64,000 nt of DNA, from positions 29,296-93,295 of the forward strand of contig JAWKUK010000028.1 in assembly GCA_041398605.1 (NCBI GenBank), read 5' to 3'. The position numbers and the translations under genes are program-made. This document shows positions 1 to 8,700 of this stretch, one piece after another. Position 1 is the first letter of the stretch; each line of letters begins with the position of its first letter. Below the pieces are notes generated by a model, which was not told where the DNA came from, did not search any database, and saw nothing but the letters and a program-made list of their open reading frames with translations. This stretch comes from JAWKUK01 sp041398605 (GTDB lineage Bacteria; Planctomycetota; UBA1135; GCA-002686595).

Positions 1-324
1 GCGTCCGGGCTGCCGCCGTACGGCTACGGCTGCTTCTTGGCGTCGCGCTACCCGAGCGCGCCGCTGCCGATCGTCGGCACCCAGGGCGCGCTTTGCCTCG
101 CCGGGTTCATCGGCCGCTTCGTCGGGCCGGGGCAGGTCTCGAACGCGGGTCCGGGCGGCGCGCTCTCGCTCGTGATCGACCTGCGCGCGCTGCCGAGCTC
201 GCTCGGCTCGGTGGCGGCGCAGCCGGGCGAGGAGTGGAGCTTCCAGGCCTGGTACCGCGACGCCAACCCAGGCCCGACATCGAACTTCACCGCTGCGATC
301 AGCGTACGCTTCGCGGGACCTTGA
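1..324 (+). CDS. C-terminal end of a secreted protein carrying the recurring terminal domain (5' end outside window)
   Basis: The reading frame is open from base 1 and ends at TGA 322-324, giving 107 residues. It is the end of a domain found at the C-terminus of three other proteins here (14295-16823, 18250-19221, 60868-62148): a PPYGYG/FLAS segment, then GALCLAGFIGRF, GPGQVSN, a DLRALP strand, EEWSFQAWYRD and a final SNFTAAISVRF. The conserved order and position at the extreme C-terminus suggest a beta-sandwich or sorting module of exported proteins. Nothing of the N-terminal functional part is visible, so the role of the whole protein cannot be given. Family membership is seen directly; the export role is inference. 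Confidence 0.8.
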   Translation, partial: ASGLPPYGYGCFLASRYPSAPLPIVGTQGALCLAGFIGRFVGPGQVSNAGPGGALSLVIDLRALPSSLGSVAAQPGEEWSFQAWYRDANPGPTSNFTAAISVRFAGP

Positions 325-368
325 TCGCACGCGGCCGAGCCGACACCCGCGCGACGTGCGAGCGTAGC

Positions 369-1754
369 TCATCGGTCGACGACGACCGTCAGCCGCCCGC
401 TGTGGGCGATGAGCGGCACCGGCGGGAGGTCGGCGCCGCGGTCGACCTCGAGCTGCACGTCGTGGCCGCGCGCGAGCAACAGTTGGTGGAGCGGCGCGGC
501 GCCTAGGCTCGCGGCGCCAGCGCTCCCGGGCGCGCGCCAGCGGAGCCGACCGGCGCTGGGTTGCCCGGCGGAGTCGACGAGCTCGAGCTCGATGAGCGCG
601 CCGAGCGCGCTCAGCTCGATGTCGCCCACGTCGGTGCGCTGCGGCTTCGCGTGCTCGCGGCCTTGACCGAGCGCGAGGCGCGCGAGCTCGCCGCCGAGTC
701 GGGAGGCGGTCAGAACGAGCTCGAACCGGCCATCGGGCGCGTCGCGCACCTCGAACCTCCCGTCAGCGCCCACGCGGGCCGCCCCGATGCGCGCGCCGGC
801 CTGCTCGACATGCACGGTGACCAGGTTCTGCGCTGGGGCGCCCTTGTAGACGAGGCGTCCGACGACCGGCGAGGCCGCGGGGAGGCGGACCTCGACGTCG
901 CTCGAGAACGCACGGATGAGGTCCGGGACATCGAAACGAGAGCCGTCGCTGAAGACGACGCGCGCGCGCGCGTGGTCCGGCAGCGCCCGGGCGGGCGCCC
1001 TGACCGAGAAGCGGCCGGCCTGCAGCTCGGCGCTGGCCTCGGCCGTCCATGCATCGGCGCGGTTCAATCGATCGAGCGTGCCGCCGGCGTGGACGGCAGC
1101 GAGCTCAATGCGCGCGCCGATGAGCGAGCAGCCCTCGTCGCCGAGGACGACGCCCTCCAGCCAAGGTGTCTCACACGTGAGCGCCACGGTGGCGTTCCAC
1201 CTGTCGAGGACGCGCGGCATCTTCAGGCTGCACCTGCCGCTCCAGCGCGTGTCGTGCGCCGCGCCACGCGCGGTGAGCTCGAAGGCGACCTGGCGCGCTT
1301 GCCGTAACCGCTGTGGGAGCTCGAACTCGAGGTCGTTCGCGCCGCTCCGCGAGCAGTCGATGGGCGTGGACAGGGAAGCAGCGATGAGGCGCACTTCGAC
1401 CTCCCGGAGCTCGGCGAGGAACGGGGCGCGGTCGTCGGCGCTGACTAGGGTGAGCCGCACCCACAATGGGCGCACCTGCGGGGCAGCCGCCTGCGGCGCG
1501 GACGCGTCGCCCGGGCGGCGCCCGGGCTCGAGCGGCGGCGCTTCGAGGTCGAGCTCACGCTCGGAGGCCCGCGCGGCCTCCGGCAGGCGAAGCGAGACGG
1601 CTGGGGCGACCGCGGCGGCGTGCTCCGGCTCCTCGGCGCGCCCGAGCGGGGCCGGCGCGGGGCCGCCCGCACGCGGCCCAAAGGTCGCGAGCAGCGCGAC
1701 AGCCAGCGACGCAGCAAGGACGAGCGCGAGGGAGACCCGGTACAGATGCACCAT
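369..1754 (-). CDS. Membrane-anchored protein with carboxypeptidase-regulatory-like beta domains
   Basis: The 461-residue product starts with a single hydrophobic segment (about residues 5-25, LALVLAASLAVALLA) that acts as a signal anchor, followed by a Pro/Ala/Glu-rich linker to about residue 95. The remainder is predicted beta-rich; around residues 285-340 a pattern VVGRLVYKG...GADGRFEVRDAP...FELVLTA fits the carboxypeptidase-regulatory-like fold, in which a small beta-sandwich carries the motif G-x-F-x-(V/L). It resembles, in shorter form, the 1230-residue protein at 5728-9420 and the extracytoplasmic part of the sigma-factor fusion at 19272-21809. No catalytic motif is visible. It probably sits in the periplasm attached to the inner membrane. 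Specific function unknown. Confidence 0.75.
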   Translation of the reverse strand: MVHLYRVSLALVLAASLAVALLATFGPRAGGPAPAPLGRAEEPEHAAAVAPAVSLRLPEAARASERELDLEAPPLEPGRRPGDASAPQAAAPQVRPLWVRLTLVSADDRAPFLAELREVEVRLIAASLSTPIDCSRSGANDLEFELPQRLRQARQVAFELTARGAAHDTRWSGRCSLKMPRVLDRWNATVALTCETPWLEGVVLGDEGCSLIGARIELAAVHAGGTLDRLNRADAWTAEASAELQAGRFSVRAPARALPDHARARVVFSDGSRFDVPDLIRAFSSDVEVRLPAASPVVGRLVYKGAPAQNLVTVHVEQAGARIGAARVGADGRFEVRDAPDGRFELVLTASRLGGELARLALGQGREHAKPQRTDVGDIELSALGALIELELVDSAGQPSAGRLRWRAPGSAGAASLGAAPLHQLLLARGHDVQLEVDRGADLPPVPLIAHSGRLTVVVDR

Positions 1755-1786
1755 CCGCGAGCCTACGTGGCCGCGCGCCGCGTGTT

Positions 1787-1830
1787 GGTCGCAATGGGTC
1801 GGTCGCTATGGGTTGTTCGCAATGGGTCGG
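1787..1830. repeat. Three imperfect 14-bp tandem repeats
   Basis: Three consecutive copies of a unit close to GGTCGCAATGGGTC lie just upstream of the anchored beta-domain gene that reads leftward from 1754. They are in non-coding sequence. They could be replication-slippage products or binding sites for a repeat-recognising regulator; only the repetition itself is observed. Confidence 0.6.
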
Positions 1831-1927
1831 CCCGAGCGCGAGCCTCGGGCGAGTGAGGGCCTCCCCCGCCGCGTCCGCGCGTTGAACGGGGGCGCTCGGC
1901 CGGCCTGCCCGGCGAAGCGCGACGGGG

Positions 1928-2044
1928 TCAGCAATGCCCGAGCAGCATGTACACGCCGACGAACACGATGATCGTACTGATCACGCCACCGCCGAGCTTC
2001 CACGAAGCGAGCCCGGCGAGACAACCTTTTGCGGGAGCGTCCAT
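1928..2044 (-). CDS. Small single-pass membrane protein, hypothetical (38 aa)
   Basis: A short frame on the minus strand encodes a polar N-terminus beginning MDAPAKGCLAGLAS and a hydrophobic helix (VISTIIVFVGVYMLLG) ending in HC just before the TGA stop. The composition (Ile, Val, Phe, Tyr, Met and no arginine in the helix) is unlike the arginine-rich translations typical of random frames in such GC-rich DNA, which argues that it is real. The frame stays open far upstream, antisense to the peptidase gene, so the start is uncertain: ATG at 2044 is used, with a further in-frame ATG 8 codons upstream. It lies head-to-head with the peptidase gene at 2186. Function not recognised. Confidence 0.5.
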   Translation of the reverse strand: MDAPAKGCLAGLASWKLGGGVISTIIVFVGVYMLLGHC

Positions 2045-2185
2045 GCCCCTAAGTTCGCCCACGAGCATGGCGACGGCTTTGGACCCGCGTGAGCCCGTGT
2101 TCACAGCCCGGCGCTGGCGCCAAGACCTAGCAGGCCCCATTGCTTCACCTTCCATCTGGCGCGCGCCATCTGGCATCCTCACGGC

Positions 2186-3604
2186 ATGAGCGTCCTCCTC
2201 TCGATCCTCGTGTCCGCGGCGCTCTCGCAGCAAGATGCGCCGCGCCTCACTCCGCCGGCCGAGCTCTTTCGGGCCGAGGTGGTCGACCACCGCCGATCGC
2301 AGTCGCCTGTCAAGGACCAGGGTCAACGCGGGACGTGCGCGGCGTTCTCGATCTGCGGCGCGCTGGAGACGTTCCCGGGCGTGCCCACCGATCTGTGTGA
2401 GCAGCTCCTGTACTCGACGGTGAAGCTGCACGAGCAAGACGTAGACGTGTGGATCCGCAAGCTCGGCGGGCCGCTCACGCTGAAGGAGGGCAACGCGCTG
2501 CGCGAGTACGTGCCGCTCTTCGAGGTCGTCGGCACGTGCTACGAGGGCGTGTGGCCGTACGACCCGCGCGCGGCGCAAGCCGGGCCCGACGTGCCCGAGG
2601 AGATCCGCCGCTACTTGGAGCTCACTCGGATCGGGCCCGCTGAGCTGCGCGGGCTGCGCGACGCCGCGGGCAAGTGGGGCTTCGCGGCAAAGGACGCGGA
2701 AGTGCTGGACGAGGCGCAGACCCGTGATGTCGCGCGGCTGAAGGCGCTGCTCGGCGGCGGGACCCTCGCCATTCCGGTGGGCTACGTCCTGCACGGGCCG
2801 TCCTGGTCCGAGGTCGAGGCGCGCCCCGACGCGACGATCGAGCCCGGCCTCCTCGAGGGGTTCCGTGAGCGGACGCCGGGTGATGACCCTGGCGCTGCGG
2901 CGACGTGGTTGACCTACGCCGCCGCCCACGCGAGCTGCCGCGCCGCCGGCAAGGACCTCGTGACGGAGCTGCGCGAGGGCCGCTGGGCGTCGGCGCTGCG
3001 CTATCCCGAAGCCGACTACGGCGGGCACGCGGTGTTGATCGTCGGCTTCAACGAGCGCGGGTTCCTGATCAAGAACTCGTGGGGCACGGATTGGGCGGAC
3101 GGCGGCTACTGCACGGTCGCGTACGACTATCACCGGCTGTACGCGCAGACGGCGTTGGTGCTGCGCGCGGCGAAGGTGCGGAACCCGGCGCTCAGCCCGT
3201 TCGAGACGTCGGCGCGGATCCGCGACGGCAAGTGGCGCCTGAAGGTGCAGCCGGTGCCGAGCCCGCTCGGCGCGGCGCTCTCGCTCTCGACGTGGATGGA
3301 GGACCTGCGCGACGCGGCGTTCGAGGTCGTGGAGTACACGCTCGACGTGCAGGGTGAAGACGGCGCGTGGCGGATGTTGGCGAGCGATGCGTCGCTGGCC
3401 GGCGCGCCGGACGCGAGGACCGGCGCGCCGTGGACGCTCGGTCCGCTCCTCGCCGGGCAGGTGTCGGTCGCGAAGCGGGCGCGCGTGAAGGCGCGCTACG
3501 GCGTAGACGTGCTCGACGCGCAGCAGCCGCGGGGTGCGCGCTTCGTGGCGGAGCGCACCTTCGAGTGGCAGCCGGCGGCCGTGACCTCCGCTGTCGACCT
3601 GTAG
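2186..3604 (+). CDS. Papain-family (C1) cysteine peptidase, secreted
   Basis: The 472-residue protein has a short signal peptide (residues 1-15, cleavage near ALSQQ), almost no propeptide, and a C1-type catalytic domain to about residue 325. The active-site segment DQGQRGTCAAFS gives oxyanion Gln45 and nucleophile Cys51; His281 lies in YGGHAVLIVGF and Asn297 in IKNSWGTDWADGGY, so the Gln-Cys-His-Asn set of papains is complete. The disulfide cysteine three residues before the nucleophile is Arg48, and the usual Trp after the Cys is Ala. A large insertion lies between the Cys and His halves. About 150 C-terminal residues form an extra beta-rich domain without known motif. It is likely a secreted protein-degrading or processing enzyme; substrate unknown. 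Confidence 0.9.
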   Translation: MSVLLSILVSAALSQQDAPRLTPPAELFRAEVVDHRRSQSPVKDQGQRGTCAAFSICGALETFPGVPTDLCEQLLYSTVKLHEQDVDVWIRKLGGPLTLKEGNALREYVPLFEVVGTCYEGVWPYDPRAAQAGPDVPEEIRRYLELTRIGPAELRGLRDAAGKWGFAAKDAEVLDEAQTRDVARLKALLGGGTLAIPVGYVLHGPSWSEVEARPDATIEPGLLEGFRERTPGDDPGAAATWLTYAAAHASCRAAGKDLVTELREGRWASALRYPEADYGGHAVLIVGFNERGFLIKNSWGTDWADGGYCTVAYDYHRLYAQTALVLRAAKVRNPALSPFETSARIRDGKWRLKVQPVPSPLGAALSLSTWMEDLRDAAFEVVEYTLDVQGEDGAWRMLASDASLAGAPDARTGAPWTLGPLLAGQVSVAKRARVKARYGVDVLDAQQPRGARFVAERTFEWQPAAVTSAVDL

Positions 3605-3726
3605 CGGACGTTCGCTCTTCGGGACAAGATCCTGAAGGGCATGCGAGGCGTCGAACGCGTCATGAGCGTCCGCATGTGCTCAGGCTGCGTGCGCTGCGAG
3701 TGGCAGGAGTGTGGCTTGCACCGTAC

Positions 3727-3942
3727 CTAGCACTCTTCCCAATGGAACACCTCCTCGAGCGGCTTGCCGAAGGCGCGCGCGATGCGAAAGGCCGTCTCGA
3801 GGCTGGGTGAATAGTGCCCTCGCTCGATCGCTGCGATCGTCTGGCGCGTGACCTGCGCGAGCTCTCCGAGCTGCGCCTGGGTCATCTCGCCCGCCAGGAA
3901 TCGCAGCGTCCTGATCTCGTTCGTGATCGGCGGGAGCGACAT
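3727..3942 (-). CDS. Small XRE-family (Cro/CI-like) transcriptional regulator
   Basis: The 71-residue protein is essentially one helix-turn-helix domain: RTLRFLAGEMTQAQLGELAQVTRQTIAAIERG followed by SPSLETAFRIARAFGKPLEEVF. This is the stand-alone YozG-like type that usually lies beside a small integral membrane protein. The ATG is 2 bases after the TGA of the upstream membrane-protein gene (3945-4403), so the two are almost certainly co-transcribed and translationally coupled. It probably represses its own operon; a candidate operator with perfect 9-bp arms lies at 4461-4499, upstream of the first gene. The frame extends further upstream but only through the neighbour's coding region, so the ATG at 3942 is preferred. 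Confidence 0.85.
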   Translation of the reverse strand: MSLPPITNEIRTLRFLAGEMTQAQLGELAQVTRQTIAAIERGHYSPSLETAFRIARAFGKPLEEVFHWEEC

Positions 3943-3944
3943 CG

Positions 3945-4403
3945 TCAGCGCCGCTTGTAACCTGCGATGACCGCCGTGTACCTGAGCGCCTCCGCAGTGA
4001 CGAGCCCAAACAGCGCAGCCGAGACGAGCTCCAGGCCCTCGCTGTGGAACGGCATCACCATGCCGACCAGGATCATCCACACCATCAGACAGATGTAGCC
4101 GACCATCATCGCGCGCTGCGCGATATGGCGGTCCCGCTCGTCGATCGGCTGGGCCGCGTCGCCCGGCCGCGACCGCCGCAGCCACCACGCACCGAGCGCC
4201 AAGACCACAACGCGCACCACCGAGGCTACGGTCAGCAGGATCAAGAACGTCACGATGGGACGACCAAAGACCGGCCGACCGAGCGCGAGCGCTCCAAAGA
4301 GCGGGCCGTAACCGGCCGCTAGCGCGGCCAGGGCCAGCCAGGCCTGGCGCTCGCGGTAGGCCATGCCTGGGTCGCTCTCGTGAATGAGGTGGGTGTCGTG
4401 CAT
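3945..4403 (-). CDS. Four-helix inner-membrane protein (DUF2178-like) paired with an XRE regulator
   Basis: The 152-residue product has about four hydrophobic helices (near residues 20-40, 48-72, 95-115 and 122-142) and, between helices 2 and 3, the segment PIDERDRHIAQRAMMVGY, which matches the DERD-x-x-I pattern typical of DUF2178-type membrane proteins encoded next to small XRE regulators. A good ribosome binding site (AGGAG, seven bases before the ATG) supports the start at 4403. The gene is first in a two-gene operon. The molecular function of this membrane family is not established; a link to envelope stress or an unidentified signal is speculation. Confidence 0.8.
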   Translation of the reverse strand: MHDTHLIHESDPGMAYRERQAWLALAALAAGYGPLFGALALGRPVFGRPIVTFLILLTVASVVRVVVLALGAWWLRRSRPGDAAQPIDERDRHIAQRAMMVGYICLMVWMILVGMVMPFHSEGLELVSAALFGLVTAEALRYTAVIAGYKRR

Positions 4404-4460
4404 GGGGCGCTCCTAGGGCGGCCGCCGGCGGGCGGCCAGATGCCCCAAGCTACGGCCGCA

Positions 4461-4499
4461 TGTTCGGTTCATTTAACATGACGTCAAAAAAACCGAACA
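4461..4499. promoter_or_regulatory. Inverted repeat, candidate operator of the XRE/membrane-protein operon
   Basis: Perfect 9-bp arms TGTTCGGTT and AACCGAACA are separated by 21 bases of unusually AT-rich DNA that itself contains the palindrome TGACGTCA (4479-4486). The element lies 57 bp upstream of the first gene of the small regulator operon, the right place for an operator or promoter. Binding by the adjacent XRE protein is inferred from position. Confidence 0.55.
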
Positions 4500-4588
4500 C
4501 GGCCGGGCGGACGTCGCAGAGCGGACGAAGGTGGGTCGCCCGAAGACCCGGGCGCTTGGCCCCGACAAGGGCGAGCCCGCCCCTACGA

Positions 4589-5692
4589 TCACGCGTCGCG
4601 AGCGACCAAGACGTAGCCCGTCGGGGTGACGAGCGGCTGCGGCGACACCCAGCCGACCGGTCGAGTCAGCGCCTGCTCAGTCCACTCCGGGCGGCGCGGG
4701 TCGCTGCGGAAGACCCAGCCCAGGTCGCCCGCACGCTCGACGCCGCCCGGGTCGTCGTTCAGCTCCCGCGCGAGGCTCGCCAAGGGCTCGCCCGCGCCGA
4801 GCCGCTGCGCGAGCGCCATCGCGAGCGTGAACGCCTCCTCGCGCGTCCGGACCGCCGGCGACCCCGGCACTTCGACGTGCGCGACCACCAGCGCCCGCAG
4901 GCGCACACACGTGCGCTCGCGCGGGGCGAGCCCCTCGAGCGACTCAGGCGTCACGCGCAACACGAAGTGATACCCGAGCGGCGACTCCATCGGCCCGCGC
5001 CAAACGCCGGGCTCCATGTCGAAGCACGCGCCCTTCAACAGCTTGTCGCTCGCGCCGCGCTGGTAGATCATCGTCGCGCCGCCGCGCTCGCGCGCCTCGA
5101 CGTCGTCCGAGAAGCGCTGCGCCACCTCCGCGAACGGCTCCCCCGCCTGCAGGAGCCGCATCACCTCGAGCGAGCGCTGCTCCGCGCCTTCACCCGTCAG
5201 CAAGATCGTGCGCGCCCCCGCCCAGGCCGGCACGCGCCGCAACAGCGCCACGCCGAACGGTGTGTCCAGCGGCGCGCTGATCGCGTCGACCTCCGACGCA
5301 AACAGCCACGCGTCCATCGCCGGCGGCAGCATGCCTTGCGCGAAGCTGCCGAGCTCCAGCGAGCGGCCGCGCATCACGCGCCGACCGATGTCCGGGAACG
5401 ACGCGCCCTGCTCGTGGATCGCGGCGAGGATCTGCTGCGCCGCGCCGAGCGCAGCCTCGCGCGTCATGTCGACGCCCGGCGGCAGGCCCTCGACGCCCAC
5501 GTGCGGGAACGCCATGAACTGCAGCGCGCGCAGCTCCGGCGGCTCGGCGCCGAGGTAGAGCGGCCCCTTCAACAACGTCGGCGCGGCCAGCGCTTGGCCC
5601 TGCGCCGCCGGCTGCACAGGCGGCGCCTCCTGCGCAAATGCAGGCAGTGCGAGGACCAACACGAGCGCACGCAAAGCCATCGTCAGGTTCAT
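4589..5692 (-). CDS. Periplasmic parvulin-type peptidyl-prolyl isomerase (PpiC/SurA-like)
   Basis: The 367-residue product begins with a signal peptide (MNLTMALRALVLVLALPAFAQ) and contains two parvulin-like regions. The first (about residues 160-265) shows LLQAGEPFAEVAQRFSDD, GGATMIYQRG and a final SPLGYHFVLRVT; the second (about 270-365) shows GEPLASLARELNDD, AGDLGWVFR and TPTGYVLVAR. These are the F-x-x-(V/L)-A-x-x-(F/L)-S/N-D-D, G-G-x-L-G-W and P-x-G-Y/F-H signatures of the family. It would assist folding of exported or outer-membrane proteins. An in-frame GTG at 5731, overlapping the stop of the upstream repeat-protein gene, is an alternative start but would put 13 polar residues before the signal peptide. 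Probably co-transcribed with that gene. Confidence 0.88.
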   Translation of the reverse strand: MNLTMALRALVLVLALPAFAQEAPPVQPAAQGQALAAPTLLKGPLYLGAEPPELRALQFMAFPHVGVEGLPPGVDMTREAALGAAQQILAAIHEQGASFPDIGRRVMRGRSLELGSFAQGMLPPAMDAWLFASEVDAISAPLDTPFGVALLRRVPAWAGARTILLTGEGAEQRSLEVMRLLQAGEPFAEVAQRFSDDVEARERGGATMIYQRGASDKLLKGACFDMEPGVWRGPMESPLGYHFVLRVTPESLEGLAPRERTCVRLRALVVAHVEVPGSPAVRTREEAFTLAMALAQRLGAGEPLASLARELNDDPGGVERAGDLGWVFRSDPRRPEWTEQALTRPVGWVSPQPLVTPTGYVLVARDA

Positions 5693-5727
5693 GTCGAAGG
5701 GAATTTTAGTGCCCAGCGGCCGTGTCG

Positions 5728-8700
5728 TCACGGCAAGTCGACGGTGAGGACGTGGGCGCCGCCGCCCTGCGGCAGCTCCACCGTGCGCTTCGTCTCGGAG
5801 AAGCCCTTGCGCACGGTGACCTGGTGTGGGCCCGAGCCGTACATGCCGACCTTGAGCTCGCCGTTGGCGTCCGTCGTCGTCTCGCCGCGGAAGAAGCTCT
5901 GGAAGAAACGGCCCGGGTCCGCCGAGGCCTCGGGCACGCCGTCGAGCGCGACCAACGTCGCCACGGCGCCCTCGACCGGCGCGCCGCCCGGCGTCGTCAC
6001 CCGCACGGTGACCTCAAGGCCACGCTCGAGCACAAACTCGAGCGGCTCCGGCGCGTCCTCGGGATCGAGCTCCAACGCCGCCATCGAAGCCGGCGCATAA
6101 CCGTCCGAACGCGCCGAGAGGTTCCAGGTCCCCGCGCCGAGCCCGCCGAGCACAAACGTGCCGTCCTCCTTCACCTCGGCCGTCTCCGGCCGCGCCCGCT
6201 GCTCCTTCGTCGGCCGCGCCAACACGACGCCGCGCGGGATCGGAGCGCCGGCCTGATCGACGAGGCGCCCCTCCAAGCGCAGCGCCGCGGGCAGCTCGAA
6301 CTCGAGCCCGGTCAAGCGCTCGTCCTCGCCGAGCTCGAGCGACAGCGGCGGCGGCGCCGCATAGAGGCCGCGCTGCTCGCCGCGGCTCGGCCCGAGCACG
6401 ACGAGGCGGTACCGCCCCGCGGCCAAGCGATCGAACACGAAGGCCCCACCGTCGCCAGTGGTCTTGCGCACGACCTGGGCCTCGCCCTGCAGGAACGCGC
6501 CCAAGACACCGCCCGCGCCCATCTGGTCGCGCGGCTCCAAGCGCAGCTCCGCGCCGCGCACGGGCTCGCGCGTCGCCGCGTCGACGACGCGGCCCGCGAT
6601 GCGCGCGCTGGGCAGGTCGATGTCGAGCCGCATCTCCGGCACGTCATCGACCTCGATCAAGAACTTGGTGTCGGGCCCGGGCCCGTTGAACTGCACCTGG
6701 TACTCGCCCGGGGAGAGGCCCGCGAACTCGTACGTCCCGTCGGCCTCGACGTTCGTGACCTTCACGTCGACGCCGAGCAGCCCCTCTGCCTCGAAGTTGA
6801 ACGCGACGAGCGAACCCCGCCCGACGGGCTCGCCGTCCGACCGCACGACGCCGTGCACGCGGCACGCGCCGGCTGACGTATCGACGATGTCGTGGCGCAT
6901 GCGCCCTTCGTTCGGCACGTTGACGAGGCCGAAGTTCAGCGTCCCGAGGAAGCTCATCGGCGAGAGCGCGTCGTCCCCGCGCGTCACGACGAGGAAGTAC
7001 CCGCCGCCCTGCATGTGCGACAGCGCATAGCCGCCCGCCCCGTCCGTGCGCGATTGGTGCACGCCGCCCTTCGAGCCGCCGGCGCCGAACATGCCCGGCG
7101 AGGCCGCGATGACGGTCGCGCCCTCGATCGGGCGCCCGTGCCGGTCGCTGACGGTGCCGAACAGGCCGCCGCCCTCGCCGAGGACCACCTCGACGCCCTC
7201 GCGCCGCTCGCCGGGCTCGAGCTGGAATGGGCCGGCGGAGCTCGAGACGTAGTCCCGGTGGAACACCATCACGTCGTGCGAACCGGGCTCCAGGCCGGCG
7301 AGCTCGAAGCCTCCGTCCTGCTTCGTGATCACGACCGCATCACGCGCGAGGCCGAGGCTCGTGAAGTAGCGCAGGAACCCGAGCGGCGGCGTCTGCCCGC
7401 CGCGCCGCCCGCGGCGCCGGAAGTCGTCGGGTACGCCCGCCGCGCGCTCGGCCGCGAGGCGATTGCCCTCGAGGCGCTGGAACGTCTTCTCGATGCGGCC
7501 GTCGGTCGTGACCTGCGCGCCCGCGATCGGCTCGCCGGCGGCATCGACGACGCGCCCGACCAGCGTCGCGCCGCGCGACAACGCGACCTGGCCGGCCTCC
7601 GTCGCCGCGCCCTCGCGCACCTCGACCGAGAGCGGGACGTCGACGTAGCCAGGCGCCGAGAACATGAGGCCCGCCTTGCCCGGCTCCAGCGAGTCGAGCA
7701 CGAAGCGCCCGCCGGCGTCCTCGAACTCACGCCCGCCCGCGAACGGGTTCCAGCGGCTCGGCTCGTCCGACAGCCGCTCGACCCGATTGGGCGTCGAGAT
7801 CGTGAAGCGCGTCAGCGGCGCGCCGGTGCCCGCGTCGACGACGTTGCCGCGCACTTCGCCGCCGCGCCGGAGCGTGACCTCGATCTCGTCGCCTTGCTCG
7901 GCGGGGTTCCAGCGGTACGACTCTTCCTTGAAGCCTGGGCAGTAGAAGCGCACTTGGTAGGGCGCGCGCCCGGGGAACGCGCCGGCGACGAAGCGCCCCT
8001 CCGCGTCCGACAGCGGGAACTCGAACTCGCGCATCCCCGCGGCCATCAGCGGCGCGAGGGTGACCTCGCCCTGCAGCGCGCGGAAGTCGACGACGTTCCA
8101 CATCACCCGCACGCCGGCGATCGGGGCGCCCTCCGTGTCGATCACGCGGCCGCGCACTTTCGGCCCCCGCTCCAACGTGAAGTCCGGCGCGACGAACGAG
8201 CCGCCTGCGCCGACGCGGACCAGCGGGCCTTTGCCTGGCACGTGGTCGACCGCCATCGCGAGCACGTCGACCTCGCCCGCGGGCACGTTGCGCAGCGTGT
8301 AACGCCCAACGTCGTCCGTCGTGCCGTTGCTGTACTGCAGGATCTGCTTGACGAACTTCAAGTGGCGCAGGCCGCGCGGCACGACGCCGACCTGCGCGCC
8401 GACGAGCGGTTCGCTCGCCTCCAGCGCCAGCTCGCTGTCCGCATCGACGCCGGCCGGGCGCGACAGTACGCGCCCCGTGATCGTCGCGCCGAGGTTCGTG
8501 ACGAGGCGCACCTCCGTGTCCTCGCCCGCGACGACGACGAGGCCCATCTTGTGCGTGACCGCGAAGCCCTCGCCGATGACCGAGACCTCGTAGTCATCGA
8601 GCGGCGGGACGGCCGGGAACTCGAAGTATCCAGCCTCGTCGGCGTTGGTCTCGACGAGCGCCACGTCGCCGGTCTGTGCGGCGCCGAGGAAGCTCATCGC

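Noticed and set aside
1947..3133. Long open frame on the minus strand antisense to the papain-family peptidase
   Set aside because: Its translation is rich in Arg, Ala and Val without domains, as expected from the mirror frame of a GC-rich gene. Only its last 38 residues, outside the peptidase gene, look real and are annotated separately.
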